Positions 15,096 through 24,451 of a stretch of DNA of 64,000 nt are shown one piece after another. The first letter of the stretch is position 1. The number at the start of each line of letters is the position of its first letter. A program made the position numbers and the translations under genes. Below the pieces are notes generated by a model that was not told the origin of the DNA, did no database searches, and saw only the letters and a list, made by a program, of their open reading frames with translations. The DNA is from Limnochorda sp. L945t (GTDB lineage Bacteria > Bacillota > Limnochordia > Limnochordales > Geochordaceae), in NCBI RefSeq assembly GCF_035593305.1, contig NZ_CP141615.1:372001-436000 (forward strand), read 5' to 3'.

Positions 15096-16741
15096 GCGGC
15101 CAGCCACCGCCAGACCGGGCTCGATCGCAGGGCGGCGCCGTAGAAGAGGCCGAGTACTCCCAGGCCCGTCACAAGGGCCACGGCGTCGACGACGAAGGCG
15201 GGAAGCTGCCCTGCTCCCTGCAGCCATGCCGCGACGGCAGCCGCGCCGATCCGCCCGGCCACGGCACCGAGCACGGCGGCTACCAGCGGGCCGAGGAAGG
15301 CACGCCCGCGCAGCTCCGTGCCCAGGTGCCGCATCGCCGCGACCTGGTTGATGGAGTAGGCCACCGCGTAGCCGACCACCGAGGCCAGGGCCGCTCCCCG
15401 GATGCCCAGGGCCGGCTGGCCTACCCACTTCCAGATGAGCGTTGCCTCTACGGCCATGCCGAGGATATGGCCGCGCACCGGTATGTCGGGGCGGCCGAGC
15501 CCCCGCAGGACGCCGACGAGCGTCTGCCCGAGGTAGGCGAAAGGCGCGCCCAGGGCCGACACCACCAGGAGCGGTGCGGCGGCGGGCTCGCCGTAGAGCG
15601 TACGGGTCCACAGCTCCGGCAGGCCGACCAACGCTGCCGTCGCCGGCAGGCTGAGGAGCACCGTGGTGGCCAGGGCCTTGTCGCTGTATGCGCGGGCGCT
15701 GTCGCGGTCGCCGCGGGCGAGGGCCTTGGAGATGGACGGCACCAGGGTGGTCATCAGGGCCAGGCTGAGCATGTTGGGCGTCAGCACGAGCGGCAGGGCC
15801 ACCCCCCGGAGCAACCCGATCTCCGCTGCCGCCTGTGACGGGGTGAGCCCGGCGGCGTGGAGCCGGTTGGGGAGCAGGAGGGTCGTGAGGCTGGCCCCGA
15901 CGGAGGAGAGGATGCGGCCCCCGGCGACGGGCAGCGACAGGCTCAAGATGGCGGACGGCCACCACGACGCCCTTCCCCGGCCGCCGGGCGCCTCCTGCGC
16001 TCGGGCGGCGTCCCACGTCTTCCAGAGCCGGTCGACCGCCACCACCATCACCACGAGCCCCGCGACCTCCCCGAGGACGGAGGCGAAGGCGAGGGCCGAG
16101 GCGGCGGTCTCTGGGGAGCTGGCCCATCGGGCCAGCTGCAGTGTCAGGCCTACGGCCACGGCGGACAGCACGATCTGCTCCGTGATGAGGGATGCGGCCG
16201 GCACCGCCATTCGCCGGATGCCCTCGAACAGCGCCTTGGCCCCTGCGGAAAGGGCGGCGGCCACCAGGGAGGGCGCCAGGAGCTGGAGGATGGGAACGGC
16301 GCGGGGTTCGCTGCCCAGGGTGGCGACCAGCCACGGAGCGGCGAACCACAGCGTCACGGCCGTGACGACGCTGTTGACGAGCAGCAGGCCCAACCCTTGC
16401 AGGGCGATGGAGCGGGGGGAGCGGGGGGGACCGGCCTCTTTCCCGGCCTCTCCGGCTGCTCCTGCGGCCGTGCTCTCCGCCAGGAGCTTGGAAATGGCGT
16501 AGGGGATCCCGGCGGCCGCCACGGTGAAGGCCGTGGCGTAAAGGGGCCAGACCATTCGGAACAGCCCTACCGCCTCCGGGCCGGCCAGGCGCATCACGGT
16601 GGCCGAGTAGACGAACCCGATGAGGCGGCTCAGCAGGCTGGCGCCCGACAGCTGGGCCGCGCCCCATCCGAACCGGCCGGGCCTCAGGGCCGGGAAGCGC
16701 CCGAACAGTCGCATCTGCAGGCGGCGGATGACGTTGTCCAC
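15092..16741 (-). CDS. spoVB: SpoVB-type polysaccharide flippase (MOP/MVF superfamily)
   Basis: 549 residues with about 14 hydrophobic segments. The opening GASLLSRLIGFVYSATVMRLAGPEAVGLFRM is the signature of the SpoVB/MurJ-like branch (loop positions near 35-65), and LTPNMLSLALMTTLVPSISKA occurs in the middle. In Bacillus SpoVB is required for spore cortex peptidoglycan; relatives flip lipid-linked oligosaccharides. Divergent from an LpxB-like glycosyltransferase gene (143 bases apart), which may act on the same lipid-linked sugar. SpoVB versus a general polysaccharide flippase cannot be settled without phylogeny. Confidence 0.88.
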   Translation of the reverse strand: MDNVIRRLQMRLFGRFPALRPGRFGWGAAQLSGASLLSRLIGFVYSATVMRLAGPEAVGLFRMVWPLYATAFTVAAAGIPYAISKLLAESTAAGAAGEAGKEAGPPRSPRSIALQGLGLLLVNSVVTAVTLWFAAPWLVATLGSEPRAVPILQLLAPSLVAAALSAGAKALFEGIRRMAVPAASLITEQIVLSAVAVGLTLQLARWASSPETAASALAFASVLGEVAGLVVMVVAVDRLWKTWDAARAQEAPGGRGRASWWPSAILSLSLPVAGGRILSSVGASLTTLLLPNRLHAAGLTPSQAAAEIGLLRGVALPLVLTPNMLSLALMTTLVPSISKALARGDRDSARAYSDKALATTVLLSLPATAALVGLPELWTRTLYGEPAAAPLLVVSALGAPFAYLGQTLVGVLRGLGRPDIPVRGHILGMAVEATLIWKWVGQPALGIRGAALASVVGYAVAYSINQVAAMRHLGTELRGRAFLGPLVAAVLGAVAGRIGAAAVAAWLQGAGQLPAFVVDAVALVTGLGVLGLFYGAALRSSPVWRWLAA

Positions 16742-16884
16742 GGCTCCACAAGCCTATGCACCAACCCGGCGGGGCTTGACCGCCGCCGCACCAGGAGAGG
16801 GGAACAGCCGCGCGGCGAAGAAACGCAGGCGCCGGCGACATCCTCGAGGAAGAGCGGAGCGGTCTCGAGGGGGACGAAGGGGAT

Positions 16885-18186
16885 TTGGCGACGGCCGGGG
16901 GGTCCATCGATCTGCTCGTGGTGAGCAACGGGCATGGCGAGGACGCGATCGGGGCGCTGCTCGCCTCCGAGATCGCCAGGCGCCACCCGCAGCTGCGCAT
17001 CGGCGCCGTGGCGCTGGTTGGCATGGGCCATGCGTACGATGCGCGGGGGGTCCCCGTGATCTTCCGGTCGAGGCCCATGCCCTCCGAAGGGTTCGGATGG
17101 CAGCAGCCGCTGCTCTTCCTCAAGGATCTGGCGGCCGGATTCCTCTCCCTCTCCGCCGCCCAGCTCGACACCCTGCGGCGCTTGAGGCCGCGGGTGCGCC
17201 ACCTGCTGCTCGTGGGGGACATCTACCCGGTGCTGATGACCCAGGCGTACCGGGTGCCGAAGCTCTTCGTGGCCACGGCCCGTTCCGATTACATCGCCCC
17301 TCACCTGAAGATCGAGGTGCGCATCCTGGCGCGGGCGTGCGACCTGGTGCTGGCCCGCGACCACCGGACGGCCATGAGCCTGGGGAAGGGCGGAGTGCGG
17401 GCGACGAGCGTCGGCAACTTCATGATGGACATGGTGCAGCCGCGCGGGCTGGCGCTCGGGCTGAGGGAGGGCGCGCCGGTGCTCGCCCTGTTGCCGGGCA
17501 GCCGGCGAGACTTCCCGGACAACCTGGCTGCCCTGGCCGCGGTGGTGCGCCAGGTGCGGCGCCGTCGCCCGGAGGTGCAGGCGGTGGCGGCGCTCGCGGC
17601 TCCCGTGCCACCCGAGCGTGTGCCGGCCGGGTGGCGGCTCCAGGAGGCGACGGAGGCGGACCGGCTCCAGGGGATCGACGCCTGGCTGATGGAAGCGCCG
17701 CGCTCCGGCGTGCCGGGCGACGGCCAGGCGGCGCGCATCGCCCTCACCCTTGCAGGCTTTCCCGACCTGCTCCACCGCGCGACCCTGGTCCTGGGGCTGG
17801 CGGGCACCGCCAACGAGCAGGCGGCCGGTCTCGGCAAAGTGGTGGTGAGCTTTCCCCGGCAGGGCGTGCAGTACACGCTGCGCTTCGCCGCCCGCCAGCA
17901 GCGCCTGCTGGGGGACGCCCTGGTGTTGTGCGGGACGCCGGAGCGAGCGGCGCAGGAGGCGCTCCGGCTGCTGGACGCTCCCGATGAGCGGCAGCGCCGG
18001 GGGGCCGTGGGACGCCAGCGTATGGGGCTGCCGGGGGCGGCGGAGCGGGCCATGCCTCTCATCGAGCGGGTGCTGGGGCTGTGCGCGACGTGCCCGCATC
18101 CCGAGGTGGAGCCTGGCCCGGAAGGGGCGCCGGAGGCTCCTCGTCCGGGGGATCCAGGGGAAGCGGGTGGGCCTCCCGGGCGGTGA
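16885..18186 (+). CDS. Lipid-A-disaccharide synthase-related glycosyltransferase
   Basis: 433 residues. VVSNGHGEDAIGALLASEIARR at the N-terminus is the hallmark of the LpxB-related family known mainly from cyanobacteria and Deinococcus-like bacteria; LLPGSRRDFPDN and LGLAGTANEQAAGLGKVVVSFP are the nucleotide-sugar-binding parts of the GT-B fold. There is no other lipid A gene here and the genome appears monoderm, so the acceptor is probably a different lipid or glycan. TTG start with AAGGGGAT just upstream. The Pro/Gly-rich last 35 residues overlap the dnaE2 gene (opposite strand) by 128 bases. Confidence 0.82.
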   Translation: MATAGGSIDLLVVSNGHGEDAIGALLASEIARRHPQLRIGAVALVGMGHAYDARGVPVIFRSRPMPSEGFGWQQPLLFLKDLAAGFLSLSAAQLDTLRRLRPRVRHLLLVGDIYPVLMTQAYRVPKLFVATARSDYIAPHLKIEVRILARACDLVLARDHRTAMSLGKGGVRATSVGNFMMDMVQPRGLALGLREGAPVLALLPGSRRDFPDNLAALAAVVRQVRRRRPEVQAVAALAAPVPPERVPAGWRLQEATEADRLQGIDAWLMEAPRSGVPGDGQAARIALTLAGFPDLLHRATLVLGLAGTANEQAAGLGKVVVSFPRQGVQYTLRFAARQQRLLGDALVLCGTPERAAQEALRLLDAPDERQRRGAVGRQRMGLPGAAERAMPLIERVLGLCATCPHPEVEPGPEGAPEAPRPGDPGEAGGPPGR

Positions 18187-21100
18187 GGCTAACGCCCTGG
18201 CCCCGCCGCTCGATGATCCCGGTCACGATCAGGGCCGGGCGGGTGAAGATGTGGTGGCCCCACCGCTGGTACACGTCCTCGAAGACCGTCACGTCGAGCA
18301 GCCCTTCCTCGTCTTCCAGCGTGAGGAAGACGACCGTGCGACCGCTACGGGTGGGAGGCCGGTGGGGCCGGATGGCCAGGCCCGCCACCCGGACCTCCTC
18401 GCCCTTCGGGCGCATCCCTGCCTCCCGGGTGGTGATGACGCCTTGCCGGCGCAGCCTTTCCCGGAAATGCTCCAGCACGTGCATGCTCGGGGAAAACCCC
18501 ATGGCGTGCAGCTCGAGCGCCGTCCTCTGGAAGGGGGAGAAGTCACGGATGGAAGCCGGCGCCGTGGAGACCGGCGGTAGCGGGAGCTCGCCGCCCGCCC
18601 GGTGCGGAGGCCGCCGGGCCGCAGCCAGGATCCGGGGGAGATCCCACAGCAGGGCCCGGCGGTTGGGGTAGAGCGTATCGAAGGCTCCCGCTTCGATGAG
18701 CGCCTCCACGGCATCCTGGGGCAGATCGACCCTCCGGCAGAAGTCGTACAGGCAACGAAACGGCCCGCCCCGCTCCCGCTCGGCCACGATCGTGCGAGCC
18801 CCTGCCTCCCCGACGCCCCGTATCACCTTCAGAGGGACGCGGATGACAGGGGCCGGGAGCGCGTGGCCGTCGCCCGCCACCCGCACGATCTCGTAGTCGA
18901 CCCCGCTCGTGCGGATATCGGGGCCCACCACGGCGACCCCGCGCCGGCGCGCCTCGGTGATCAGGGTATGGGGCGGGTAGAAGCCCATGGGCTGGTTGTT
19001 GAGAAGGGCTGCGAAAAATTCGGCCGGGTAGTGGCGCAGCAAGTAGGCGGTCTTGTACGCCGTCGTGGCGAAGGCGGCGGCGTGGGCCTCGCAAAAGCCG
19101 TAACCGGCGTATCCGGCGATATAGGAAAAGATGGTCTCCGCCACGCCGGGCGCCACGCCCCGCGCGACGGCCTGCTGTACGAAGAGCCGGCCGATCTCCT
19201 CCATCTCGCGCTGGGAGCGGAAGCGGGTCATTGCCCGGCGCAGGCGGTCCGCTTCCCCGGGGGTGAACCCCGCGACCTCGGTGGCGATCTCGATGACCTG
19301 CTCCTGGTACAGCACGACGCCGAACGTCTTGCGCAGGATGCGCTCCAGCGCCGGGTGCGCGTAGCGGATGGGCTCGAGACCGTGGCGCCGGGCGATGAAC
19401 GGCTCCACCATGTGGCCTTTGATCGGGCCGGGGCGGATGAGGGCTACGCTGGCGACGATATCCTCGATCTGGCTCGCCCCCAGCCGGCTCTGCAGAGCGC
19501 GCTGGGCCGGGCTCTCCAGCTGGAAGACCCCTACCGTCTGTCCCTGGTGGAGCATCCGGTACGTCTCCGGATCGTCCAGCGGGATCCGCTCGTAGTCGAA
19601 GGTGCTGCCTTCCTGGCCCGGCTGCTCCTGAATCTGGCGCACCGCGTCCTCCACGGCCCCGAGCGCGCGCAGGCTCAACAGGTCCAGCTTGATGAACCCC
19701 ATCGCTTCCACGTCGTCCTTGTCGAACTGGGCCACGACCACCCCCTTGGCCGCCATCTGCAGGGGCACCAGGCGCGCGATGGGGTCCCGGCTGAGGATGA
19801 GCCCTCCCAGATGGGTGCCGAGGTGACGGGGGAACCCGGCCACGGCCTCGGCCAGGTCGAAGAGGAGCTCGTAGCGATGGCCCGATTGTCCCGGAAGGGG
19901 CTCCAGCAGCCCGCTGTTGCGCAGCTCCGGGAGGCGCACGGCGGCCTGGCGCACCGCGTCGGCAGGGATCGAGGGGAAACGGCGGGCCAGCGCGTCGATC
20001 TCCCCCGGGGGGTAGCCCATGGCCTTGCCCAGATCCCGCAAGGCCGACCGGGCCTGAAACGTGTTGTACGTGGCCACGGAGGCCACGTGCTCGGGGCCGA
20101 AGCGTCGGTAGACGTAGGCGGCGACCTCGTCTCTCCGGCGGGCGTCGAAGTCGATGTCGATGTCCGGGTATTGGGCCCGCTCCAGGCTCAAAAACCGCTC
20201 GAACAGAAGCCCCCGGGCAATGGCGTCCACGTCGGTCAGCCCCAGAGCGTAAGCGACGGCCGAATCGGCGGCGGACCCCCGCCCCGAGGTCCGGATGCCC
20301 CGGCTGCGAGCGTAGCGCACGATCTCCCAGACGACCAGGAAGTAATCCGCTACCCCCAGGGCCTCGATGATGCGCAGCTCATGGTCGAGCCTCCGGCGGA
20401 TCGGCTCCGTCAGCCTCCCGTAGCGCTGCTCGGCACCCTGGTAGGTGAGGCGCCTGAGCAAGGAGGAGGGGGTCTCTCCCGGCGGCACCGGATAGGAGGG
20501 AAACAGCCTCTCCCCCAGCGGCACGACGTGGTCCTCGCACCGGTCTGCGATGGCCTGGCTGTTGCGCAGGGCCTCCGGGACGTCCGAGAAGAGCTCCGCC
20601 ATCTCGTGCGGCGCCTTGAGGTACTGCTCGGCGTTGAGCGCCCGCTCGGGGTGGACGGACTCGAGCCTCGTCAGCGTCCGCACGCAGGTCAAAACGTCGT
20701 GGACGGGAAAGTCCGCTTTGCGGGCGTAGTGGACATCGTTGGTCGCCACCACTTCCATCCCCAGCCGCCGGGCCATCTCGACCAGCTGGCGCGCCAGGCG
20801 GCGGCTGCCGGGTAACCGGAGGTCCTGGACCTCCACGTAGGCGTTCTCACCGAAGATCTCCCGGAGCTGCCGGAGGGCCTGGAGGGCCTCCTCCGCCTTC
20901 CCCATCCTCGCGGGGACCGCGGCCACCCCTCGCCGGCTGCAGCCGCTCAAGGCGATCAGCCCTTCCCGACGAGCGGCGAGGGTGGCCCAGCGGGCTCTGG
21001 GAGATCGCCGGGGAGCGCTCAGGTGGGCATCCGTCAGGATCTGGCACAGATTGGCATACCCGCTCCGGTTGCAGGCCAGCAGGGTCAGGTGCCGGCCGTC

Positions 21101-21325
21101 CTCCATGGTCAACTCAGCACCCACCACGGCTTTGATCCCGCGAGCTCTTGCCTGCCGGACGAACCGCACCGCGCCGCTCAAGGTATCGTGGTCCGTGACG
21201 GCCAGGGCCGGCATACCCGTCGCGGCGGCCCGATCCAGCAAGCTCTCGATGCTGCTGCCTCCGTCGAGGAAAGAGAAAGGCGTATGCACGTGCAGGTGTA
21301 CGAAAGGCGACGCTTCTCTCGGCAC
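18059..21325 (-). CDS. dnaE2: Error-prone DNA polymerase III alpha subunit DnaE2 / ImuC
   Basis: 1088 residues. The PHP domain begins HLHVHTPFSFLDG (10-22); the C-family polymerase palm has GRGSAADS (349-356) and the catalytic aspartates in YPDIDIDFD (386-394); IKLDLLSL, HQGQTVGVFQLES and GYGFCEAHAAAFA follow; helix-hairpin-helix and an OB fold (TVVFLTLEDEEGLLDVTVFEDVY) end the protein. The last third lacks the beta-clamp/tau extension of replicative DnaE, and its partners are an ImuB-like protein and a DUF6504 protein, so the translesion role is strongly inferred. GTG start with CGGAGG seven bases before. LexA-controlled as part of the cassette. Confidence 0.93.
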   Translation of the reverse strand: MPREASPFVHLHVHTPFSFLDGGSSIESLLDRAAATGMPALAVTDHDTLSGAVRFVRQARARGIKAVVGAELTMEDGRHLTLLACNRSGYANLCQILTDAHLSAPRRSPRARWATLAARREGLIALSGCSRRGVAAVPARMGKAEEALQALRQLREIFGENAYVEVQDLRLPGSRRLARQLVEMARRLGMEVVATNDVHYARKADFPVHDVLTCVRTLTRLESVHPERALNAEQYLKAPHEMAELFSDVPEALRNSQAIADRCEDHVVPLGERLFPSYPVPPGETPSSLLRRLTYQGAEQRYGRLTEPIRRRLDHELRIIEALGVADYFLVVWEIVRYARSRGIRTSGRGSAADSAVAYALGLTDVDAIARGLLFERFLSLERAQYPDIDIDFDARRRDEVAAYVYRRFGPEHVASVATYNTFQARSALRDLGKAMGYPPGEIDALARRFPSIPADAVRQAAVRLPELRNSGLLEPLPGQSGHRYELLFDLAEAVAGFPRHLGTHLGGLILSRDPIARLVPLQMAAKGVVVAQFDKDDVEAMGFIKLDLLSLRALGAVEDAVRQIQEQPGQEGSTFDYERIPLDDPETYRMLHQGQTVGVFQLESPAQRALQSRLGASQIEDIVASVALIRPGPIKGHMVEPFIARRHGLEPIRYAHPALERILRKTFGVVLYQEQVIEIATEVAGFTPGEADRLRRAMTRFRSQREMEEIGRLFVQQAVARGVAPGVAETIFSYIAGYAGYGFCEAHAAAFATTAYKTAYLLRHYPAEFFAALLNNQPMGFYPPHTLITEARRRGVAVVGPDIRTSGVDYEIVRVAGDGHALPAPVIRVPLKVIRGVGEAGARTIVAERERGGPFRCLYDFCRRVDLPQDAVEALIEAGAFDTLYPNRRALLWDLPRILAAARRPPHRAGGELPLPPVSTAPASIRDFSPFQRTALELHAMGFSPSMHVLEHFRERLRRQGVITTREAGMRPKGEEVRVAGLAIRPHRPPTRSGRTVVFLTLEDEEGLLDVTVFEDVYQRWGHHIFTRPALIVTGIIERRGQGVSLTAREAHPLPLDPPDEEPPAPLPGQAPPRDAGTSRTAPAPAR

Positions 21326-21344
21326 TTGCAGGCCTCCGGATCCA

Positions 21345-21617
21345 TCAATCGAAGATGCGGTAGACCCGCCACTCGCCCGTGGCGAACTCGTAGCCGAGCT
21401 CGTAGATGCCGAGATCGGTCACCACCCGGACGAAGTGCTTCTCCCCCTCGCCGGCCCACCAGCGCCCTGTCTCCCTCCACTCGTCCAGGCACTCGCGCAC
21501 GGCCAGCGTCCGCCCGCGCCACCCGATGGCCGTGATCCGCGAGCACCCGGGCCCTGGGGTCTCCTTCGCTCGCGCCGGGAAGAAGACCCGGACCGGCGCG
21601 TCGACCCGGCGGCTCAA
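21345..21617 (-). CDS. DUF6504 family protein of the ImuB-DnaE2 cassette
   Basis: 90 residues, cytosolic. The pattern ITAIGWRGRTLAVRECLDEWRETGRWWAGEGEKHF then RVVTDLGIYELGYE and WRVYRIFD matches the small domain that commonly accompanies ImuB/DinB-like genes. TTG start overlaps the imuB stop (TTGA), indicating coupling; dnaE2 starts 19 bases downstream. The Trp/acidic core suggests a protein- or nucleic-acid-binding fold; no activity is known. Confidence 0.8.
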   Translation of the reverse strand: MSRRVDAPVRVFFPARAKETPGPGCSRITAIGWRGRTLAVRECLDEWRETGRWWAGEGEKHFVRVVTDLGIYELGYEFATGEWRVYRIFD

Positions 21618-22744
21618 GCCAGCCCCACCCCCTGCTCGATGAGGGCCAGCATGGCCTCCCTGCGGGCAAGCCCTGGCTCCTCGAGGTCTCCGTCTCCTAT
21701 CCGGATGGCCCCCGCTCCCACGCGGAGGTTGACCAGGCGGACCACGTCGGCCATCCGATCCTGCCGCACGGCCGAGGGACGGCGGGCGTCGAACAGCGTA
21801 TCCTGGCGTACCTGGCCGGGCCGGAGCGAAGTGCCGATCAGCTCCAGCCGGCGGGGGGTAGCGCCTCGATCCAACCACGGGTGGGCCTGGCGCAGGACCC
21901 GGGCCAGCAATTGCTCGGCCAGGTCCTCCAGCGCCCGGCGGCCGTAGCGGCCCTCGCCCAGGCGGATGCTCTCCTGGACGAGAGCCTCCGGAGCACCCCG
22001 GGAGAGGTGGCGGGGAAGCTCCAGGGTCATCCGCAATCCCAGGGCGGAGGGCACCTGCCTGCGCCTCTCGACGATAGCCGCGATGTCGGCGGCCCACATG
22101 CGGACCGCCCGGATCGCGGCCGCCCGATCCGCCGGGCCGGCTCCGCCCTCGGGATCCAGATCGAGGGTGCGCACGATGGAAGGAGGAGGATAGGCGGGGA
22201 AGACCCGGGAGGGGTCGATCCCCTGGCTCCATCGCCAGATCTGCCACCCCAGGCGACCGAACCGCGAGAAGAGGGGATCGGGCCCCACCCGCGCGATCTC
22301 TCCCACGGTGTGAAACCCCAGGATCGTCAACGTCTCTCGCACGGAGGCCGGGCAGATCCAGAAAAGGCGCAAAGGGAGCCCCTCCAAAAAGGCCCTGGCC
22401 TCCTCCTCGCCTGCCACGATCCGCAGGGCAGCCCGGGCAGGGGAGGAACCGGGGGACGCGGCAGCGGAGGCGTACTCCGCCAGGGATAGCGCCGCTGCCT
22501 TGGCGACGAGGCGGGTCGATGCCACTCCCACCGCATGCCTGAACGGCAGGATGCGGGCGACGGTGCCGGTTACCCGGCGGACCGCCTCCTCGCCCTCGTC
22601 CAGGCCGGCCAACTCGAAGAAGCCTCCCTGGGCGCCGTCTGGCTCGACGACCGCCCCGAGCTGCACCAGGGCGTCCCAGAGGCGATCCAGGCCTGGAGTA
22701 TCCGCCGGCGGGTGGGGAACGTACAGATAAGCTAGCCCGGCCAA
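21614..22744 (-). CDS. imuB: ImuB-like, catalytically degenerate Y-family DNA polymerase
   Basis: About 376 residues. From the TTG at 22742-22744 the protein reads MAGLAYLYVPHPPADTP, the usual ImuB beginning, and a GGGGGT ribosome site lies eight bases upstream. Starts further upstream (ATG 22786, TTG 22813) fall inside the promoter. The polymerase acidic residues are missing: the second motif, normally SIDE, reads EPDGAQGGFFELAGLDE. GFHTVGEIARVGPDPLFSRFG is the helix-hairpin-helix, followed by a little-finger-like region (RTLDLDPEGG onward). ImuB serves as a clamp-binding adaptor for DnaE2. No imuA is adjacent. Confidence 0.85.
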   Translation of the reverse strand: MAGLAYLYVPHPPADTPGLDRLWDALVQLGAVVEPDGAQGGFFELAGLDEGEEAVRRVTGTVARILPFRHAVGVASTRLVAKAAALSLAEYASAAASPGSSPARAALRIVAGEEEARAFLEGLPLRLFWICPASVRETLTILGFHTVGEIARVGPDPLFSRFGRLGWQIWRWSQGIDPSRVFPAYPPPSIVRTLDLDPEGGAGPADRAAAIRAVRMWAADIAAIVERRRQVPSALGLRMTLELPRHLSRGAPEALVQESIRLGEGRYGRRALEDLAEQLLARVLRQAHPWLDRGATPRRLELIGTSLRPGQVRQDTLFDARRPSAVRQDRMADVVRLVNLRVGAGAIRIGDGDLEEPGLARREAMLALIEQGVGLA

Positions 22745-22784
22745 AGCAACGACCCCCGAATACGCGTTTGCATCCAGCAACCTC

Positions 22785-22813
22785 ATTGTATGGCGAATAT
22801 GTGTTCGCTGCAA
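22785..22813 (-). promoter_or_regulatory. SOS promoter of imuB cassette with LexA box in spacer
   Basis: On the minus strand TTGCAG (22813-22808) and TACAAT (22790-22785) are 17 bases apart. The spacer contains CGAACACATATTCG (22807-22794), matching the Bacillus LexA/DinR box CGAACATATGTTCG at 12 of 14 positions. LexA bound here would directly block RNA polymerase. The predicted start (near 22778) leaves a short leader to the TTG of imuB. Confidence 0.8.
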
Positions 22814-23649
<836 letters not shown>

Positions 23650-23727
23650 GAGGAACCTGCCGCCCGCGGGGCGAAAGCTCCCGCCGCGCTCCTGACCGGG
23701 AGCAGGTTTTTCGAGAGGGATGAGGGG

Positions 23728-24405
23728 ATGCGTTCGACCCCGGGGAGGGGCGGCGGGCCCGGGTCGCGCCGGGTACCGGGTCCGGCCCGCCCTCCTTTGC
23801 GACGCCCCACGCGCGAGGCGGTCTGGGCGGCCGTCGTGGAGTTCGTCAAGACGCTGGCCGGCGCGGCCATCCTCGCGTTTCTCATCATGACGTTCGTGGC
23901 CCGGGCGTTCACGGTCGATGGGCCGTCCATGCTCCCGTCCCTGCACAACGGCGAGCGGCTGATGGTCGACAAGTTGACGTATCGCTTCCGGGAGCCCCAG
24001 CGAGGCGAGATCGTGGTCTTCCGGTACCCGGAAGATCCCCGGGAGCACTTCATCAAGCGGATCATCGGGGTGCCGGGGGACTGGATAGAGACCGGCGGGG
24101 GCCGGGTCTACGTCAACGGGCGGGCGCTCGACGAGCCTTACCTGGACGCTCCCACCCTCGGACGGTTCGGGCCGGTCCAGGTGCCGCCCGGGCACTATTT
24201 CGTGATGGGCGACAACCGCAACAACAGCGAGGACAGCCGCGACCCGCGGGTGGGCTTCGTGCCTCGCAACCTCATCGAGGGCCGGGCGCTGTGGAGATTC
24301 TGGCCGCTCACGCAGATGGGCGTCCTGCGGCGCCCGGCGACGTTCGCCGCGCTGCCCCCTCCGCCCCAGCCGGGGGCGGCGCAGGCGGCGCCGGCCCTAC
24401 CATGA
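23728..24405 (+). CDS. lepB: Signal peptidase I
   Basis: 225 residues, type I (SipS-like), one N-terminal membrane anchor (LAGAAILAFLIMTFVARAF, residues ~43-61) and an external catalytic domain. The nucleophile Ser is in DGPSMLPSL (S67) and the general base Lys in HFIKRIIGVPGD (K110); FVMGDNRNNSEDSRD is box E. It removes signal peptides at the outer membrane face. The first 30 residues are a long basic, Pro/Arg-rich cytoplasmic tail and the last 25 are Pro/Ala-rich. Convergent with the JAB-LysM gene. Confidence 0.95.
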   Translation: MRSTPGRGGGPGSRRVPGPARPPLRRPTREAVWAAVVEFVKTLAGAAILAFLIMTFVARAFTVDGPSMLPSLHNGERLMVDKLTYRFREPQRGEIVVFRYPEDPREHFIKRIIGVPGDWIETGGGRVYVNGRALDEPYLDAPTLGRFGPVQVPPGHYFVMGDNRNNSEDSRDPRVGFVPRNLIEGRALWRFWPLTQMGVLRRPATFAALPPPPQPGAAQAAPALP

Positions 24406-24451
24406 ACGGCCTGCCGCTGCGGCCGGCGACCGGGCGCCGCTCGCGGGGGCG

